64,000 nucleotides of DNA from Lachnospiraceae bacterium (GCA_017468395.1 JAFUIR010000022.1:31059-95058); one strand, 5' to 3'. Shown: positions 25,257 to 34,723, counted from the first letter of the stretch. Made by a program: numbers and translations. The notes: a model not told the origin generated them from the sequence alone.

Positions 25257-25376
25257 TTGGAGCGGCTTTTGGATTATAGAAATGATGATGCCGCACTGGA
25301 CAGTATTGAGAAAATTAAGTATGATAAGAAAAGGAGCTTTACAGAGCAGACAGTAAGGCTATGGAGGTTACTATGA
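25257..25376 (+). CDS. possible 39-residue small protein upstream of malQ
   Basis: A short open frame starting at TTG 25257 with AAGGGG (25243-25248) eight bases upstream. It encodes 39 residues (beginning MERLLDYRNDDAALDSIEK), highly charged and probably helical. Its TGA (25374-25376) overlaps the malQ ATG in an ATGA junction, an arrangement typical of translational coupling. It is too short for statistics and starts with a rare codon, so it may be chance or a remnant. Confidence 0.3.
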   Translation: MERLLDYRNDDAALDSIEKIKYDKKRSFTEQTVRLWRLL

Positions 25377-26878
25377 GAAAAAGTGGTATTTTATTACCTA
25401 TATCCGCAATTCCTTCCGGATATGGAATCGGGGGCTTTTCCAAAGAAGCCTATGCATTTGTGGATTTTTTAAAGGCGGCAGGACAGAAATTGTGGCAGAT
25501 TTTGCCCTTGGGACCTACCGGGTACGGCGATTCACCCTATCAGTCTTTTTCCACATTCGCAGGCAATCCTTATTATATTGATTTGGAGGCACTTATTGAG
25601 GAAGGCTTGCTTACAAGGGAAGAGTGTGAGGCGCCGGATGTGGGTGGCAGCAAAGAGTATGTGGATTATGAAAAGATTTATCTTTCCCGTTTTCCCCTTT
25701 TGAAACTTGCCTTTGACAGAGCCTTTGGCGAAAAAAATTACGCTGTGAAGCCGGAATATGTCCGGTTTGTGCGGGAAAATGCTTATTGGCTGGATGATTA
25801 TGCACTTTATATGGCAGTAAAGGACGCAAGGCAGGGGATGAGTTTTACCCTCTGGGAAGACGATGTGCGCCTGCGCAAAGAGGATGTCCTTGCAAAATGC
25901 AGACAGGATTATGCAAAAGAGGTGGAATTTTATAAATTCCAGCAGTTTTTGTTTGCTACCCAGTGGAAGGCACTGAAAAAATATGCAAATGAGCAGGGTA
26001 TCGAAATCGTAGGCGATATTCCCATTTATGTTTCCGCAGACAGTGCGGATGTTTGGGCAAATCCTAGGTTGTTCCAACTCACTGAGGAAGGCATTCCCAG
26101 CGCTGTGGCAGGTTGCCCGCCCGATGCTTTTTCTGCCACCGGACAGTTATGGGGCAATCCCCTTTATGACTGGGACTACCACAAAGAAACCGGATACGAG
26201 TGGTGGATGCAGCGCATTGCCTATTGCTACGAGTTATATGATATTGTGAGAATTGACCACTTCCGCGGCTTTGACGAATATTGGTCCATTCCTTATGGCG
26301 ACCCTACCGCTGAGCGCGGCAAATGGGTAAAGGGTCCCGGATATGATATTTTTGACACTATGAAAAAGAAACTGGGAGACAAAGCGGTGATTGCGGAAGA
26401 TTTAGGTTTCCTGACAGAGTCCGTTTTGGAACTGGTGGCAAAAACCGGTTATCCCGGAATGAAAGTATTGCAGTTTGCCTTTGATTCCAGAGAGGACAGC
26501 GATTATCTGCCTCATAATTATCCTACAAACTGCGTGGTTTATACCGGAACTCACGACAATGATACTACCATCAGTTGGTATTATCAAAGAACCGAGGAAG
26601 ACAAAGAAATGGCCAACGAGTATTTGGATATTTCCCCGGAAGAACTGGAAAAAGATAAAAACCGTATTGCCTGGAAACTGATTCGTGCGGCACTTTCCAG
26701 TGTGGCAGACACTGCAGTGATTCCTATGCAGGATTATTTGGAAAAAGGCGGCGAAGCCCGAATCAACATGCCTTCCACTTTGGGAAATAACTGGAAATGG
26801 CGCATGACTAAAGAGGTATGCACAGAGGAACTTGCAAAGAAGATTAAGAATTTGTGCGCTTTGTACGGAAGAGTATAA
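25373..26878 (+). CDS. malQ: 4-alpha-glucanotransferase
   Basis: A 501-residue GH77 amylomaltase (disproportionating enzyme), which transfers alpha-1,4-glucan segments in maltodextrin or glycogen metabolism. The nucleophile is D295 in RIDHFRGF, the acid/base E342 in AEDLG, and the transition-state stabiliser D395 in GTHDND. The N-terminus (SGILLPISAIPSGYGIGGF) is typical. The start is ATG 25373 because GGAGG (25363-25367) is its ribosome site; an ATG at 25361 overlaps that site. It acts in the cytosol. Regulation by the upstream LacI protein is likely. Confidence 0.96.
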   Translation: MRKSGILLPISAIPSGYGIGGFSKEAYAFVDFLKAAGQKLWQILPLGPTGYGDSPYQSFSTFAGNPYYIDLEALIEEGLLTREECEAPDVGGSKEYVDYEKIYLSRFPLLKLAFDRAFGEKNYAVKPEYVRFVRENAYWLDDYALYMAVKDARQGMSFTLWEDDVRLRKEDVLAKCRQDYAKEVEFYKFQQFLFATQWKALKKYANEQGIEIVGDIPIYVSADSADVWANPRLFQLTEEGIPSAVAGCPPDAFSATGQLWGNPLYDWDYHKETGYEWWMQRIAYCYELYDIVRIDHFRGFDEYWSIPYGDPTAERGKWVKGPGYDIFDTMKKKLGDKAVIAEDLGFLTESVLELVAKTGYPGMKVLQFAFDSREDSDYLPHNYPTNCVVYTGTHDNDTTISWYYQRTEEDKEMANEYLDISPEELEKDKNRIAWKLIRAALSSVADTAVIPMQDYLEKGGEARINMPSTLGNNWKWRMTKEVCTEELAKKIKNLCALYGRV

Positions 26879-26881
26879 TGA

Positions 26882-26921
26882 AAAAAGCCCGATGTGAAAA
26901 CTATTTCTTATCGGGCTTTTT
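26882..26921. terminator. bidirectional terminator between malQ and the CYTH gene
   Basis: AAAAAGCCCGAT (26882-26893) pairs perfectly with ATCGGGCTTTTT (26910-26921). The A-rich and T-rich flanks serve converging genes on both strands. Confidence 0.88.
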
Positions 26922-26924
26922 ATA

Positions 26925-27422
26925 TTATTTGGATTCTTTTGCGCGGCTTAAGTTGGAATTATGGTAGGCGGGATCGTAGGTAACATCCTCCAAAAACCAG
27001 TCGGGAGGAAGGAAGGATTCTGCCGCTTCCTTGCTGCCAAATTCCACCTCTGCCAAAGTCAGCGGTGCTAAAGGTTCATCAAAAATATCCAGTTCGATGG
27101 TCAGGGTGTAGTCTTCGGGAGGCGTAGCACTTCCTGATTTAAACTGTGGATTTTTTAGGGGAATCATATAGCGTTTTTTGGAAATGATGATTCCGTCTGC
27201 TTTTTCCAAAAGATGATAATAAGATTCTTCATTTAAAGTAAGGTTATATTCCTCACGGGCCATCATACCCCGTCCTTTGTAAGTCAGGTAATAGTTATTA
27301 TCTTCCTTGCGTACCCTGATAACGGGATTGGTATTTAAATAAGCCTGCTCAATGTGATAAAATGGATAGGATTCCAAATTTTCCGGCAGATGTTTAATTG
27401 TAAATTTACGTTCTATTTCCAT
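26925..27422 (-). CDS. CYTH-domain protein
   Basis: A 165-residue CYTH (triphosphate tunnel) domain protein. The signature ExExK is right at the N-terminus (E2, E4, K6), and a further basic/acidic set (IRVRKEDNNYYLTYKG, LTIELDIFD) lines the tunnel. Family members hydrolyse inorganic or organic triphosphates, or act as adenylate cyclases; small bacterial members are usually triphosphatases. It is transcribed toward malQ and shares its terminator. Substrate undetermined. Confidence 0.9.
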   Translation of the reverse strand: MEIERKFTIKHLPENLESYPFYHIEQAYLNTNPVIRVRKEDNNYYLTYKGRGMMAREEYNLTLNEESYYHLLEKADGIIISKKRYMIPLKNPQFKSGSATPPEDYTLTIELDIFDEPLAPLTLAEVEFGSKEAAESFLPPDWFLEDVTYDPAYHNSNLSRAKESK

Positions 27423-27566
27423 TTGTACGCTACTCCTTAAATAGGCTTAAGTATTGATAGAAAAAATCATCTTTCACTATTTATTATACTTTATTTTTGA
27501 AAATAAACAAGGTATACTTATCTTAAGATTTTTTTACGCAAAGTAAAAAATGACAGGAGGTTTGAT

Positions 27567-28112
27567 ATGAGCAAAATTGCCGTTTTTTTTGCAACAGGAT
27601 ATGAGGAGATAGAGGCGCTTACGGTTGTAGATTTGTGCCGCAGGGCTAAAATTGAAACAGAGATGATATCTGTTACCGGAGAAGATAGTGTGACCGGTTC
27701 CCATGGGATTGCGGTGACAATGGATAAACAGTTTGAAGAAGTGGATTTTGACAGTCTGGATATGATTGTTTTGCCCGGCGGTATGCCCGGTACCAAAAAT
27801 TTGGAAGCTCATCAGGGACTTATGGAGCAGTTGGACCGTTTTTATAAAGAAGGCAGAGGTGTGGCTGCTATTTGTGCGGCGCCCAGCATTTTCGGTCACA
27901 GAGGATATTTGAAAGGCAGAAATGCCTGTGCCTATCCCGGTTTTGAAAGCCATTTGGAGAATGCAAAAGTCAGCGAAAACAGTGTGGAGGTTTCGGAGCA
28001 TGTGATAACCGGTCGTGGCATGGGATGTGCCATTGATTTTGGTCTGGCTATCGTAGAGCGTTTTTGCGGCAAAGAGGCAGCGCAGGATTTGGCAAAAGGA
28101 ATCATTTATTAA
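27567..28112 (+). CDS. DJ-1/PfpI family protein
   Basis: A 181-residue protein of the DJ-1 subgroup (YajL-like). The nucleophile elbow is AAICAAPSIFG with C103, and the conserved glutamate that tunes the cysteine is E14 in YEEIEAL. GGMPGTKNL is also typical. Such proteins have been described as redox sensors, chaperones and glyoxal-related repair enzymes. A strong AGGAGG site lies before ATG 27567. The gene appears monocistronic, with a hairpin directly after it. Confidence 0.92.
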   Translation: MSKIAVFFATGYEEIEALTVVDLCRRAKIETEMISVTGEDSVTGSHGIAVTMDKQFEEVDFDSLDMIVLPGGMPGTKNLEAHQGLMEQLDRFYKEGRGVAAICAAPSIFGHRGYLKGRNACAYPGFESHLENAKVSENSVEVSEHVITGRGMGCAIDFGLAIVERFCGKEAAQDLAKGIIY

Positions 28113-28132
28113 GTAGCAGGAGAAAATAAAAA

Positions 28133-28167
28133 AGTGTCTCAAAGCCGAGACTTTGAGACACTCTTTT
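28133..28167 (+). terminator. terminator of the DJ-1 family gene
   Basis: Perfect 12-bp stem AGTGTCTCAAAG (28133-28144) / CTTTGAGACACT (28151-28162), 6-base loop, then CTTTT. Confidence 0.88.
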
Positions 28168-28231
28168 CATGCTAAGCGAAAGAAAATCCGCATAAGGTTC
28201 TTTTAAAGAACCACTATTTCATGAAATATAT

Positions 28232-28432
28232 TTATTTCATGGATTCTTCCTGCTTTTTGATCATTCTACGAACCATTTCACCGCCAATGGAACCTGCTTC
28301 TTTAGAAGTAAGATCTCCATTGTAACCTTCTTTCAGGTTGATACCAAGTTCAGATGCTACCTCTGTTTTGAAACGATCCATAGCTGCTTTTGCTTCGGGC
28401 ACTTCTACTCTATTAGATTTACTAGATGCCAT
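28232..28432 (-). CDS. alpha/beta-type small acid-soluble spore protein
   Basis: A 66-residue SASP that coats DNA in the dormant spore and protects it from UV and other damage. The conserved blocks are present: FKTEVASELGI, then GGEMVRRMIK near the C-terminus, with the germination protease site around TEVASELG. AGGAGG lies just upstream on the minus strand. A sigma-G promoter is expected, but I could not identify a convincing one in 28441-28560. Its presence shows that the host lineage sporulates. Confidence 0.95.
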   Translation of the reverse strand: MASSKSNRVEVPEAKAAMDRFKTEVASELGINLKEGYNGDLTSKEAGSIGGEMVRRMIKKQEESMK

Positions 28433-28638
28433 GATATTTACCTCCGTGTTTTTTGAATTTGACCGCTTGGGTCATTGATTTATTTTCGAGATAAGCAATG
28501 TTTTATCGCTTATCTTGGTCTTAGTATTAGCGTTATGAAAGAAAATATTATGGTAAGTTTTTCTAATTGATGTTATGATGATTTAGGTTTTTATTTGTTA
28601 CAGACAGATAAATATATAAAGAAAGAGGAAAGAAACAA

Positions 28639-29634
28639 ATGTTTAAAGGACTGAAAAAAATAATGGCACTGCTGACGTTGAGTGCGCTGTGCCTTTGCGG
28701 CTGCCAAAACGACGCCGAAATACAAAAAGATGTGGAAGAAACTACGGTGCGTATAGGCTCCATGAAAGGACCTACCACTCTGGGACTTTTGTCTCTCATG
28801 GATGAACAGGAAAAAGGAACCGCAGAAGGAAATTATGAATTTACCATGGTTACGGCAGCAGATGAACTGCTTCCTATGGTAATTAAGGGCGAATTGGACA
28901 TTGCGCTGGTGCCTGCAAACGTGGCGGCTGTGCTTTACCAGAAAACCGAAGGTCAGATTGCGGTAATTGATATTAATACTCTCGGCGTTCTCTATATGGT
29001 TTCCGGCGACAGTTCCATTGCAAATGTTAAGGATTTAAAAGGAAAAACAATTTACTTGACGGGAAAAGGAACCACACCGGATTTTGTTTTGCAGTACTTG
29101 CTTAGTGCAAACGGTATTGCAGTAAGTGATGTGACTTTGGAGTATAAATCAGAGGCAACAGAGGTTGCGGTACTTTTAGCAGAAAATCCGGATGCCATAG
29201 GACTCCTTCCCCAGCCTTTTGTTACTGTGGCATGCGCCCAGAACGAGGCTTTGTCGGTAGTTCTTGACACAACTGCAGAATGGAAAAAGATTCAAGGGGA
29301 AGACGGCAGCAGTCTTGTAACCGGCGTAACGGTTGTAAGAAAAGCCTTTTGGGAAGAGCATGAAGGAGCAGTTGCTAACTTCATGGCAGAGCATAAAGAA
29401 AGTGCGGAATATGCCAACACTAATGTAGAGCAGGTGGCGGCACTGGCGGTAGAAGCAGGCATTATTGCAAAAGAACCAATTGCTGTAAAAGCAATACCGA
29501 ACTGTAACATTGTATATATAGACGGAGAAGAGATGAAACAGGCGCTTAGCGGTTATCTGGAGGTGCTCTATGAGCAGTCACCCCAGTCTGTAGGCGGTGT
29601 GTTACCCAATGATGATTTTTATTATGTGAAATAA
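28639..29634 (+). CDS. ABC transporter substrate-binding lipoprotein (NMT1/SsuA-like)
   Basis: A 331-residue lipoprotein. The signal peptide ends at the lipobox LCGC with the lipidated Cys22. The mature part has the type II periplasmic-binding fold of the NMT1/SsuA/TauA-like group: RIGSMKGPTTLGLLSLM, LVPANVAAVLYQ, and a late SVGGVLPNDDFYY that resembles the end of pyrimidine-type or sulfonate binders. It lies 20 bases upstream of the fused permease-ATPase gene, so they form one importer. The ligand may be a sulfonate, nitrate, a thiamine precursor, or another small anion; the sequence does not decide. Confidence 0.88.
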   Translation: MFKGLKKIMALLTLSALCLCGCQNDAEIQKDVEETTVRIGSMKGPTTLGLLSLMDEQEKGTAEGNYEFTMVTAADELLPMVIKGELDIALVPANVAAVLYQKTEGQIAVIDINTLGVLYMVSGDSSIANVKDLKGKTIYLTGKGTTPDFVLQYLLSANGIAVSDVTLEYKSEATEVAVLLAENPDAIGLLPQPFVTVACAQNEALSVVLDTTAEWKKIQGEDGSSLVTGVTVVRKAFWEEHEGAVANFMAEHKESAEYANTNVEQVAALAVEAGIIAKEPIAVKAIPNCNIVYIDGEEMKQALSGYLEVLYEQSPQSVGGVLPNDDFYYVK

Positions 29635-29654
29635 GTAAAATGTTTTAAAGGAAT

Positions 29655-31046
29655 GTGAGTCGCAGGAAGATGCAGAAGAAAAGGCAAAAGAATAAAACTA
29701 TTAAAAGAATAGTGATTTTTCTTTTTTGGGTGGCAGTGTGGCAACTGTTTGCGCTTTGCGTGGGAAACCGGATTTTGTTGGCGGGGCCGTGGGAAACCGC
29801 TAAGGCATGGCTCGCCAATGTGCAAAGTACGGATTTCTTTTTGACATGCCTGTATTCCCTTGGCAGAATCGGACTTGGCTTTGTTTTGGGTTTTGTAGCA
29901 GGAAGTCTGTTTGGCATACTGGCATACCGGTTTAAAATTTTGCGGGATTTTTTGTCCCCTCTTATGACGTTCTTTAAATCTGTGCCGGTGGCGTCTTTTG
30001 TGGTTCTTTTGCTGATTTGGTGGGGCTCTAAGGGACTGTCGGCGGCGGTGGTGTTTATTGTGGTTTTGCCGGCGGTTTATATCAGTGTGGTGCAGGGACT
30101 GTCCGCGGTGGACGGGAAAATGCTGGAGATGGCGCGAGTATTTCGGATGCCGCTTTTTAACCGCTTCTTTTATATATACCGTCCTGCGCTTAAACCTTTT
30201 GTGGACAGTTGCCTTGGGATTTGTCTTGGCATGAGTTGGAAGTCGGGGGTGGCGGCAGAGGTTATCGGCACACCGGATTTTTCCATCGGTGAGCGGATGT
30301 ATATGTCCAAAATTTATTTGGACACGGCAGGGCTTTTTGCCTGGACAGGAACAGTCATTGTCATCAGTTTTTTATTTGAGAAGGCAGGCTTGTTTTTGTG
30401 GAGGCGCTTTTGTAATTGGAACCCGGGCTTTGGACGCTCTGTTTCGCAAGAAACTAAAGATACAAAGCAGCAGGCACTGGATTGGGAACTTAACGGGCTT
30501 AGCAAAACTTTTGAGGAAAAACCGGTGCTGGAACATATAAGTAAAACCTTGGAAAGCGGAAAAATTTATTGCCTGATGGCACCTTCGGGAGCCGGAAAAA
30601 CTACGCTGTTACGTATTCTTGCGGGAGCGGAGAGTAGTGATGGAAAAGAAGTGGCCGGGGGCAGAAGATTGTCCATGTCTTTTCAGGAAGACAGATTGGC
30701 AGAGCATATCAGTGCAGTAGAAAATGTGATGATGGTTCTGGGCAGTGAAAGAAAAGAAGAAATTTGCAACCATTTGCTTAAACTTTTACCGCCGGAAAGC
30801 CTTGACAAGCCTTGCTGTGCATTAAGCGGCGGCATGAAGAGGCGCGTCAGCCTGGTAAGGGCAGTTATGGCAAAGGGAGATGCGCTTCTTTTGGATGAGC
30901 CTTTTGCGGGACTGGACGAAGAAAATAAGGAAAAGGCAATCAAGTACCTTTTAAAGAACCAAAGGGGCAGAACTGTCATAGTGGCAACCCATGATGAGCA
31001 GGACGCCGTACATCTTGGGGGCGAAGTGTGGAAGTTATGTGAATAG
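29655..31046 (+). CDS. fused ABC permease and ATPase (SsuC/SsuB-like)
   Basis: A 463-residue protein joining two parts normally made separately. Residues about 15-255 are a type I importer permease with six helices and an EAA-like loop (EMARVFRMPLFNRFFYIYRPALKPF). After a short linker, about residue 275 onward is an ABC ATPase with Walker A (SGAGKT near 311-316), signature LSGGMKRR, Walker B ALLLDEPF and a switch His (ATHDEQDA). The ATPase is short, about 190 residues. The frame is continuous through the junction. The start is uncertain: GTG 29655 or ATG 29670. It works with the lipoprotein upstream; a homodimer would supply both permease and ATPase pairs. Confidence 0.85.
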   Translation: MSRRKMQKKRQKNKTIKRIVIFLFWVAVWQLFALCVGNRILLAGPWETAKAWLANVQSTDFFLTCLYSLGRIGLGFVLGFVAGSLFGILAYRFKILRDFLSPLMTFFKSVPVASFVVLLLIWWGSKGLSAAVVFIVVLPAVYISVVQGLSAVDGKMLEMARVFRMPLFNRFFYIYRPALKPFVDSCLGICLGMSWKSGVAAEVIGTPDFSIGERMYMSKIYLDTAGLFAWTGTVIVISFLFEKAGLFLWRRFCNWNPGFGRSVSQETKDTKQQALDWELNGLSKTFEEKPVLEHISKTLESGKIYCLMAPSGAGKTTLLRILAGAESSDGKEVAGGRRLSMSFQEDRLAEHISAVENVMMVLGSERKEEICNHLLKLLPPESLDKPCCALSGGMKRRVSLVRAVMAKGDALLLDEPFAGLDEENKEKAIKYLLKNQRGRTVIVATHDEQDAVHLGGEVWKLCE

Positions 31047-31092
31047 CCTTGTTTTTACGGGATTTTCACAAATTTCTTTGAACGGGAAATAG

Positions 31093-31121
31093 TAGACAAA
31101 TATAAAAAGTTGTGATATAAT
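31093..31121 (+). promoter_or_regulatory. promoter of the trigger factor gene
   Basis: TAGACA (31093-31098), 17-base spacer, TATAAT (31116-31121), with a TG extended -10 (31113-31114). It is followed by a leader of about 60 bases and AAGGAGG before the ATG. Confidence 0.75.
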
Positions 31122-31185
31122 CGTTAAACGATTGCGAACTATTTAAGAAAAGCAGGCAGAAAATGCCGAAGGAGGAAATGTAACA

Positions 31186-32607
31186 ATGAGTTTACAGGTT
31201 GAAAAACTGGAAAAGAATATGGCAAAACTTACAATCGAAGTTTCTGCTGAAGAATTGGAGAAAGCACTGGAGTCCGCTTACCAGAAAAATAAAAATAAAA
31301 TCAGCGTACCCGGTTTCCGTAAGGGTAAAGTTCCCCGCAAAATGATTGAAAAAATGTATGGTCCTGCAGTATTTTATGAAGATGCTGCAAATGAACTGAT
31401 TCCCGTTGCTTACGAAAAAGCACTGGAAGAATGTGAAGAAGAAATCGTATCCAGCCCTCAGATTGAGGTAACACAGATTGAAGCAGGCAAGCCCTTCATC
31501 TTCACAGCAGAAGTTGCACTGAAACCGGAAGTTACCCTTGGTAAATATAAAGGCGTTAAAGTTGACAAAATCGACGTTACCGTAACTGATGAAGAAGTGG
31601 ATGCTCAGATTGAAAAAGAGCGTGAAAACAGTGCAAGAACAATTAATGTTGACGACAGAGCAGTAAAAGACGGCGATATCACAACCATCGATTTTGAAGG
31701 ATTTGTTGACGGCGTAGCATTCGAGGGCGGCAAAGGAACAGATTATCCTCTGACTATCGGTTCCGGCGCATTCATTCCCGGATTTGAAGAGCAGCTTGTA
31801 GGCGCAGAGATTGGTAAAGAAGTGGAAGTAAAGGTAACTTTCCCTGAAGAATACCATGCTCCCGACCTTGCAGGAAAAGAAGCAGTATTTAAATGTACTG
31901 TAAAAGAAATTAAGGAAAAACAGCTTCCCGAACTTGATGATGAGTTCGCAAGTGAAGTTTCTACCTTCGATACTCTGGCTGAGTACAAAGAAGATGTGAA
32001 AAAAGGCATCGCCATGAAGAAGGAAGAAGAAGCAAAGAGAGCAAAAGAAGATGCTGTAATTGAAGCAATCATCGCTGATTCCGCTATGGAAATTCCTGAG
32101 GCAATGATTGAAACACAGCAGAGACAGATTGTAGATGATTTTGCACAGAGAATGCAGATGCAGGGTCTTACCATGGAACAGTACTTCCAGTTTACAGGTC
32201 TGAATCCTCAGGCAATGCTTGAGCAGGTAAAACCCCAGGCTCTGAGCCGCATCCAGTCCAGATTGGTTCTGGAAGCAGTTGTTAAGGCTGAAAACATCGA
32301 GGCTACAGAAGAAGACTTTGATGCAGAAGTGAAGAAGATGGCTGAAGTTTACCAGATGGAAGAAGCAAAAGTAAAAGAAACTCTCGGCGAGAATGGCAAG
32401 AAACAGGTTATGATGGATCTGGCTATCAGCAAAGCAGTAGACTTTGTACTTGAAAATGCAAAAGAAGGTAAAGCAGCAGCGAAGTCTACCAAATCTGCAA
32501 AAGCCGCAAAAGAAGTAAAAGAAGACACTGCGGAAGCAGCAGAAGAAAAGCCTGCAAAGAAGACAACAAGAAAGACTACCAAAAAGGCTGAAACTACTGA
32601 AGAATAA
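31186..32607 (+). CDS. tig: trigger factor
   Basis: A 473-residue ribosome-associated chaperone with peptidyl-prolyl isomerase activity. The ribosome-docking signature GFRKGKVPRK is at about 43-52, the FKBP domain at about 150-245 (GDITTIDFEGFVDG...YPLTIGSGAFIPGFEE), and the C-terminal chaperone arms run to about 425. The last 45-50 residues form an unusual Lys/Ala/Thr/Glu-rich tail. It is followed by clpP and clpX, the classic order. It is soluble and binds at the polypeptide exit of the ribosome. Confidence 0.97.
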   Translation: MSLQVEKLEKNMAKLTIEVSAEELEKALESAYQKNKNKISVPGFRKGKVPRKMIEKMYGPAVFYEDAANELIPVAYEKALEECEEEIVSSPQIEVTQIEAGKPFIFTAEVALKPEVTLGKYKGVKVDKIDVTVTDEEVDAQIEKERENSARTINVDDRAVKDGDITTIDFEGFVDGVAFEGGKGTDYPLTIGSGAFIPGFEEQLVGAEIGKEVEVKVTFPEEYHAPDLAGKEAVFKCTVKEIKEKQLPELDDEFASEVSTFDTLAEYKEDVKKGIAMKKEEEAKRAKEDAVIEAIIADSAMEIPEAMIETQQRQIVDDFAQRMQMQGLTMEQYFQFTGLNPQAMLEQVKPQALSRIQSRLVLEAVVKAENIEATEEDFDAEVKKMAEVYQMEEAKVKETLGENGKKQVMMDLAISKAVDFVLENAKEGKAAAKSTKSAKAAKEVKEDTAEAAEEKPAKKTTRKTTKKAETTEE

Positions 32608-32640
32608 TTTTATAAATTAGCCTGAAAGAGGCATAAGAAA

Positions 32641-32686
32641 CAGAGGATTAATTTTTCATTAGGAAATTATTAAATCCTCTGTTTTT
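32641..32686 (+). terminator. terminator between tig and clpP
   Basis: CAGAGGATT (32641-32649) pairs with AATCCTCTG (32673-32681), followed by TTTTT (32682-32686). A TATAAT element at 32711-32716 after it suggests that clpP has its own promoter. Confidence 0.8.
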
Positions 32687-32774
32687 GGATTGCAAAATAA
32701 TCCAATGTAATATAATATGGATAGTAGGAATTTATTTCCTATTTATAGTAAAAAGCAAAAACGGAGGACACAAA

Positions 32775-33374
32775 ATGAGTTTAATACCTTACGTCGTTGA
32801 ACAGACAAGCAGAGGAGAGAGATCTTATGACATTTTCTCCAGACTGTTGAAAGATAGAATTATTTTCCTTGGAGAGGAAGTAAATGAAACAACTGCCAGC
32901 CTTGTAGTGGCACAGCTTTTGTTTTTGGAAGCAGAAGACCCGGACAAAGATATCAATCTGTATATCAACAGCCCCGGCGGCTCTGTAACAGCAGGTATGG
33001 CGATTTATGATACCATGCAGTTTATCAAATGTGACGTATCCACTATTTGTATCGGCATGGCGGCAAGTATGGGCGCATTCCTTCTTGCAGGCGGTACCAA
33101 GGGCAAGAGAATGGCTCTTCCCAATGCAGAAATCATGATTCATCAGCCTCTCGGCGGTGCACAGGGACAGGCTACGGAAATTGAAATTGCAGCAAAGCAT
33201 ATTCTGCATACCAAGGAGAAACTGAACCGTATTCTTGCAGAAAATACAGGCAAGGATTATGAAGTAATTGCGGCAGATACCGAGCGTGATAATTGGAAGA
33301 CTGCCCAGGAAGCATTGGAATATGGTATCATCGACAAGGTGGTAACAGTACGTCCTACTTCCGGCGATAAATAA
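32775..33374 (+). CDS. clpP: ATP-dependent Clp protease proteolytic subunit
   Basis: The 199-residue housekeeping ClpP. Triad S98 (GMAASMG), H123 (MIHQPLGG) and D172 (TERDNW). The N-terminus [23 protein letters not shown] is canonical, showing the propeptide and axial loop needed to dock ClpX. Fourteen copies form the barrel. ATG 32775 is chosen because CGGAGGA lies eight bases upstream, and the extension to 32685 reads through the promoter. clpX follows after 34 bases. Compare the divergent paralogue at 6658. Confidence 0.97.
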   Translation: MSLIPYVVEQTSRGERSYDIFSRLLKDRIIFLGEEVNETTASLVVAQLLFLEAEDPDKDINLYINSPGGSVTAGMAIYDTMQFIKCDVSTICIGMAASMGAFLLAGGTKGKRMALPNAEIMIHQPLGGAQGQATEIEIAAKHILHTKEKLNRILAENTGKDYEVIAADTERDNWKTAQEALEYGIIDKVVTVRPTSGDK

Positions 33375-33408
33375 GTTTGAATGATAGGGAAAGGATTACA
33401 TTTAGAAA

Positions 33409-34674
33409 ATGGCAGGTAAAAATCCCGGAAAAGATGTAAGATGTTCTTTTTGTAATAAAAGTCAGGACCAGGTACGCAAACTGATTGCAGGACCGGCAGG
33501 AGTATTCATCTGTGATGAATGTATAGATATTTGTGCAGATATTTTGGAAGAAGAGTTCGAGGTGGAAGAAGAGGCAGGCGGCGGTAAGCCCGACATTAAC
33601 CTGTTAAAGCCTGTAGAAATCAAAGAATTCCTGGACGAATATGTCATCGGACAGGAGGCGGCAAAGAAAGTGCTGGCAGTGTCCGTGTACAACCACTATA
33701 AGAGAGTGACGGCGGAAAAGCGTCCCGATGACGTGGAATTGCAAAAAAGTAATATTATGTTTATCGGACCTACGGGTTCCGGTAAAACGTATTTGGCACA
33801 GACTCTGGCAAAGATTATTAACGTTCCTTTTGCCATTGCAGATGCAACTACGCTGACAGAGGCCGGTTATGTGGGAGAAGACGTAGAAAATATTCTGCTG
33901 AAACTTTTGCAGGCGGCAGATTATGATGTGGAACGTGCCCAGTACGGCATTATTTATATCGATGAAATTGATAAAATTACAAAGAAGAGTGAAAATGTAT
34001 CCATCACCAGAGACGTGTCCGGTGAAGGTGTGCAGCAGGCGCTTCTTAAAATCATAGAAGGTACGGTTGCAAGTGTGCCTCCTCAGGGCGGACGCAAGCA
34101 TCCCCATCAGGAACTGATTCAGATTGACACATCCAATATTTTGTTTATTTGCGGTGGCGCTTTTGATGGTTTGGACAAAATTATTGAAACCAGACTGGAT
34201 AAAAAAGCCATTGGTTTTAATGCACAAATAGCGGATAAGACCACTAAAGAAATCGGAGAAATTCTGGAAGAGGTAACTCCCCTTGATTTGGTGAAATTCG
34301 GTTTGATTCCCGAGTTTATCGGTCGTGTTCCCATCAATGTGACACTGGAAGGTTTGGATAAGGATGCTTTGGTGCGCATTTTGACAGAGCCGAAGAATGC
34401 CTTAATTAAGCAGTATCAGAGACTGTTTGAGATGGATGGCGTGAAACTTACGGTGGAAGCGGATGCGGTGGAGTCTATTGCACACATGGCTCTGGAGAGA
34501 AAGACCGGTGCAAGAGGTCTTAGATCCATTATGGAAAATGTGATGATGGATGTGATGTATCGTATTCCTTCCGATGAAACCATTGAAGAGGTGGTGCTTA
34601 CCAAGGAATCTGTTGAAGGTACCAGTGAGCCACTGACAATACATGTGGAAGCGGCTTTAAAGAAAGCAAAATAG
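33409..34674 (+). CDS. clpX: ClpX unfoldase
   Basis: A 421-residue AAA+ unfoldase that selects, unfolds and feeds substrates to ClpP. The N-terminal zinc-binding domain has C12, C15, C35 and C38. Walker A GPTGSGKT is at 120-127 and Walker [10 protein letters not shown] follows. A ClpP-docking IGF-type loop is seen as IGFNAQIA. It follows clpP in the same direction. Length is normal. Confidence 0.97.
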   Translation: MAGKNPGKDVRCSFCNKSQDQVRKLIAGPAGVFICDECIDICADILEEEFEVEEEAGGGKPDINLLKPVEIKEFLDEYVIGQEAAKKVLAVSVYNHYKRVTAEKRPDDVELQKSNIMFIGPTGSGKTYLAQTLAKIINVPFAIADATTLTEAGYVGEDVENILLKLLQAADYDVERAQYGIIYIDEIDKITKKSENVSITRDVSGEGVQQALLKIIEGTVASVPPQGGRKHPHQELIQIDTSNILFICGGAFDGLDKIIETRLDKKAIGFNAQIADKTTKEIGEILEEVTPLDLVKFGLIPEFIGRVPINVTLEGLDKDALVRILTEPKNALIKQYQRLFEMDGVKLTVEADAVESIAHMALERKTGARGLRSIMENVMMDVMYRIPSDETIEEVVLTKESVEGTSEPLTIHVEAALKKAK

Positions 34675-34693
34675 AAATATTTATGTTATGAGT

Positions 34694-34723
34694 AAAACGC
34701 CGTCACGAAAAGTACGGCGTTTT
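34694..34723 (+). terminator. terminator between clpX and lon
   Basis: AAAACGCCGT (34694-34703) with ACGGCGTTTT (34714-34723), perfect 10-bp stem and 10-base loop. Confidence 0.85.

Noticed and set aside
28433-28638. Sigma-G promoter of the SASP gene
   Set aside because: Expected from biology, but I found no convincing match to the -35 and -10 consensus. An inverted repeat GATAAGC/GCTTATC at 28490-28514 is present, of unknown meaning.
29655-31046. Sequencing error joining two ABC genes
   Set aside because: Cannot be excluded, but the frame is open throughout, the linker reads as normal protein, and there is no ribosome site or start at the junction.
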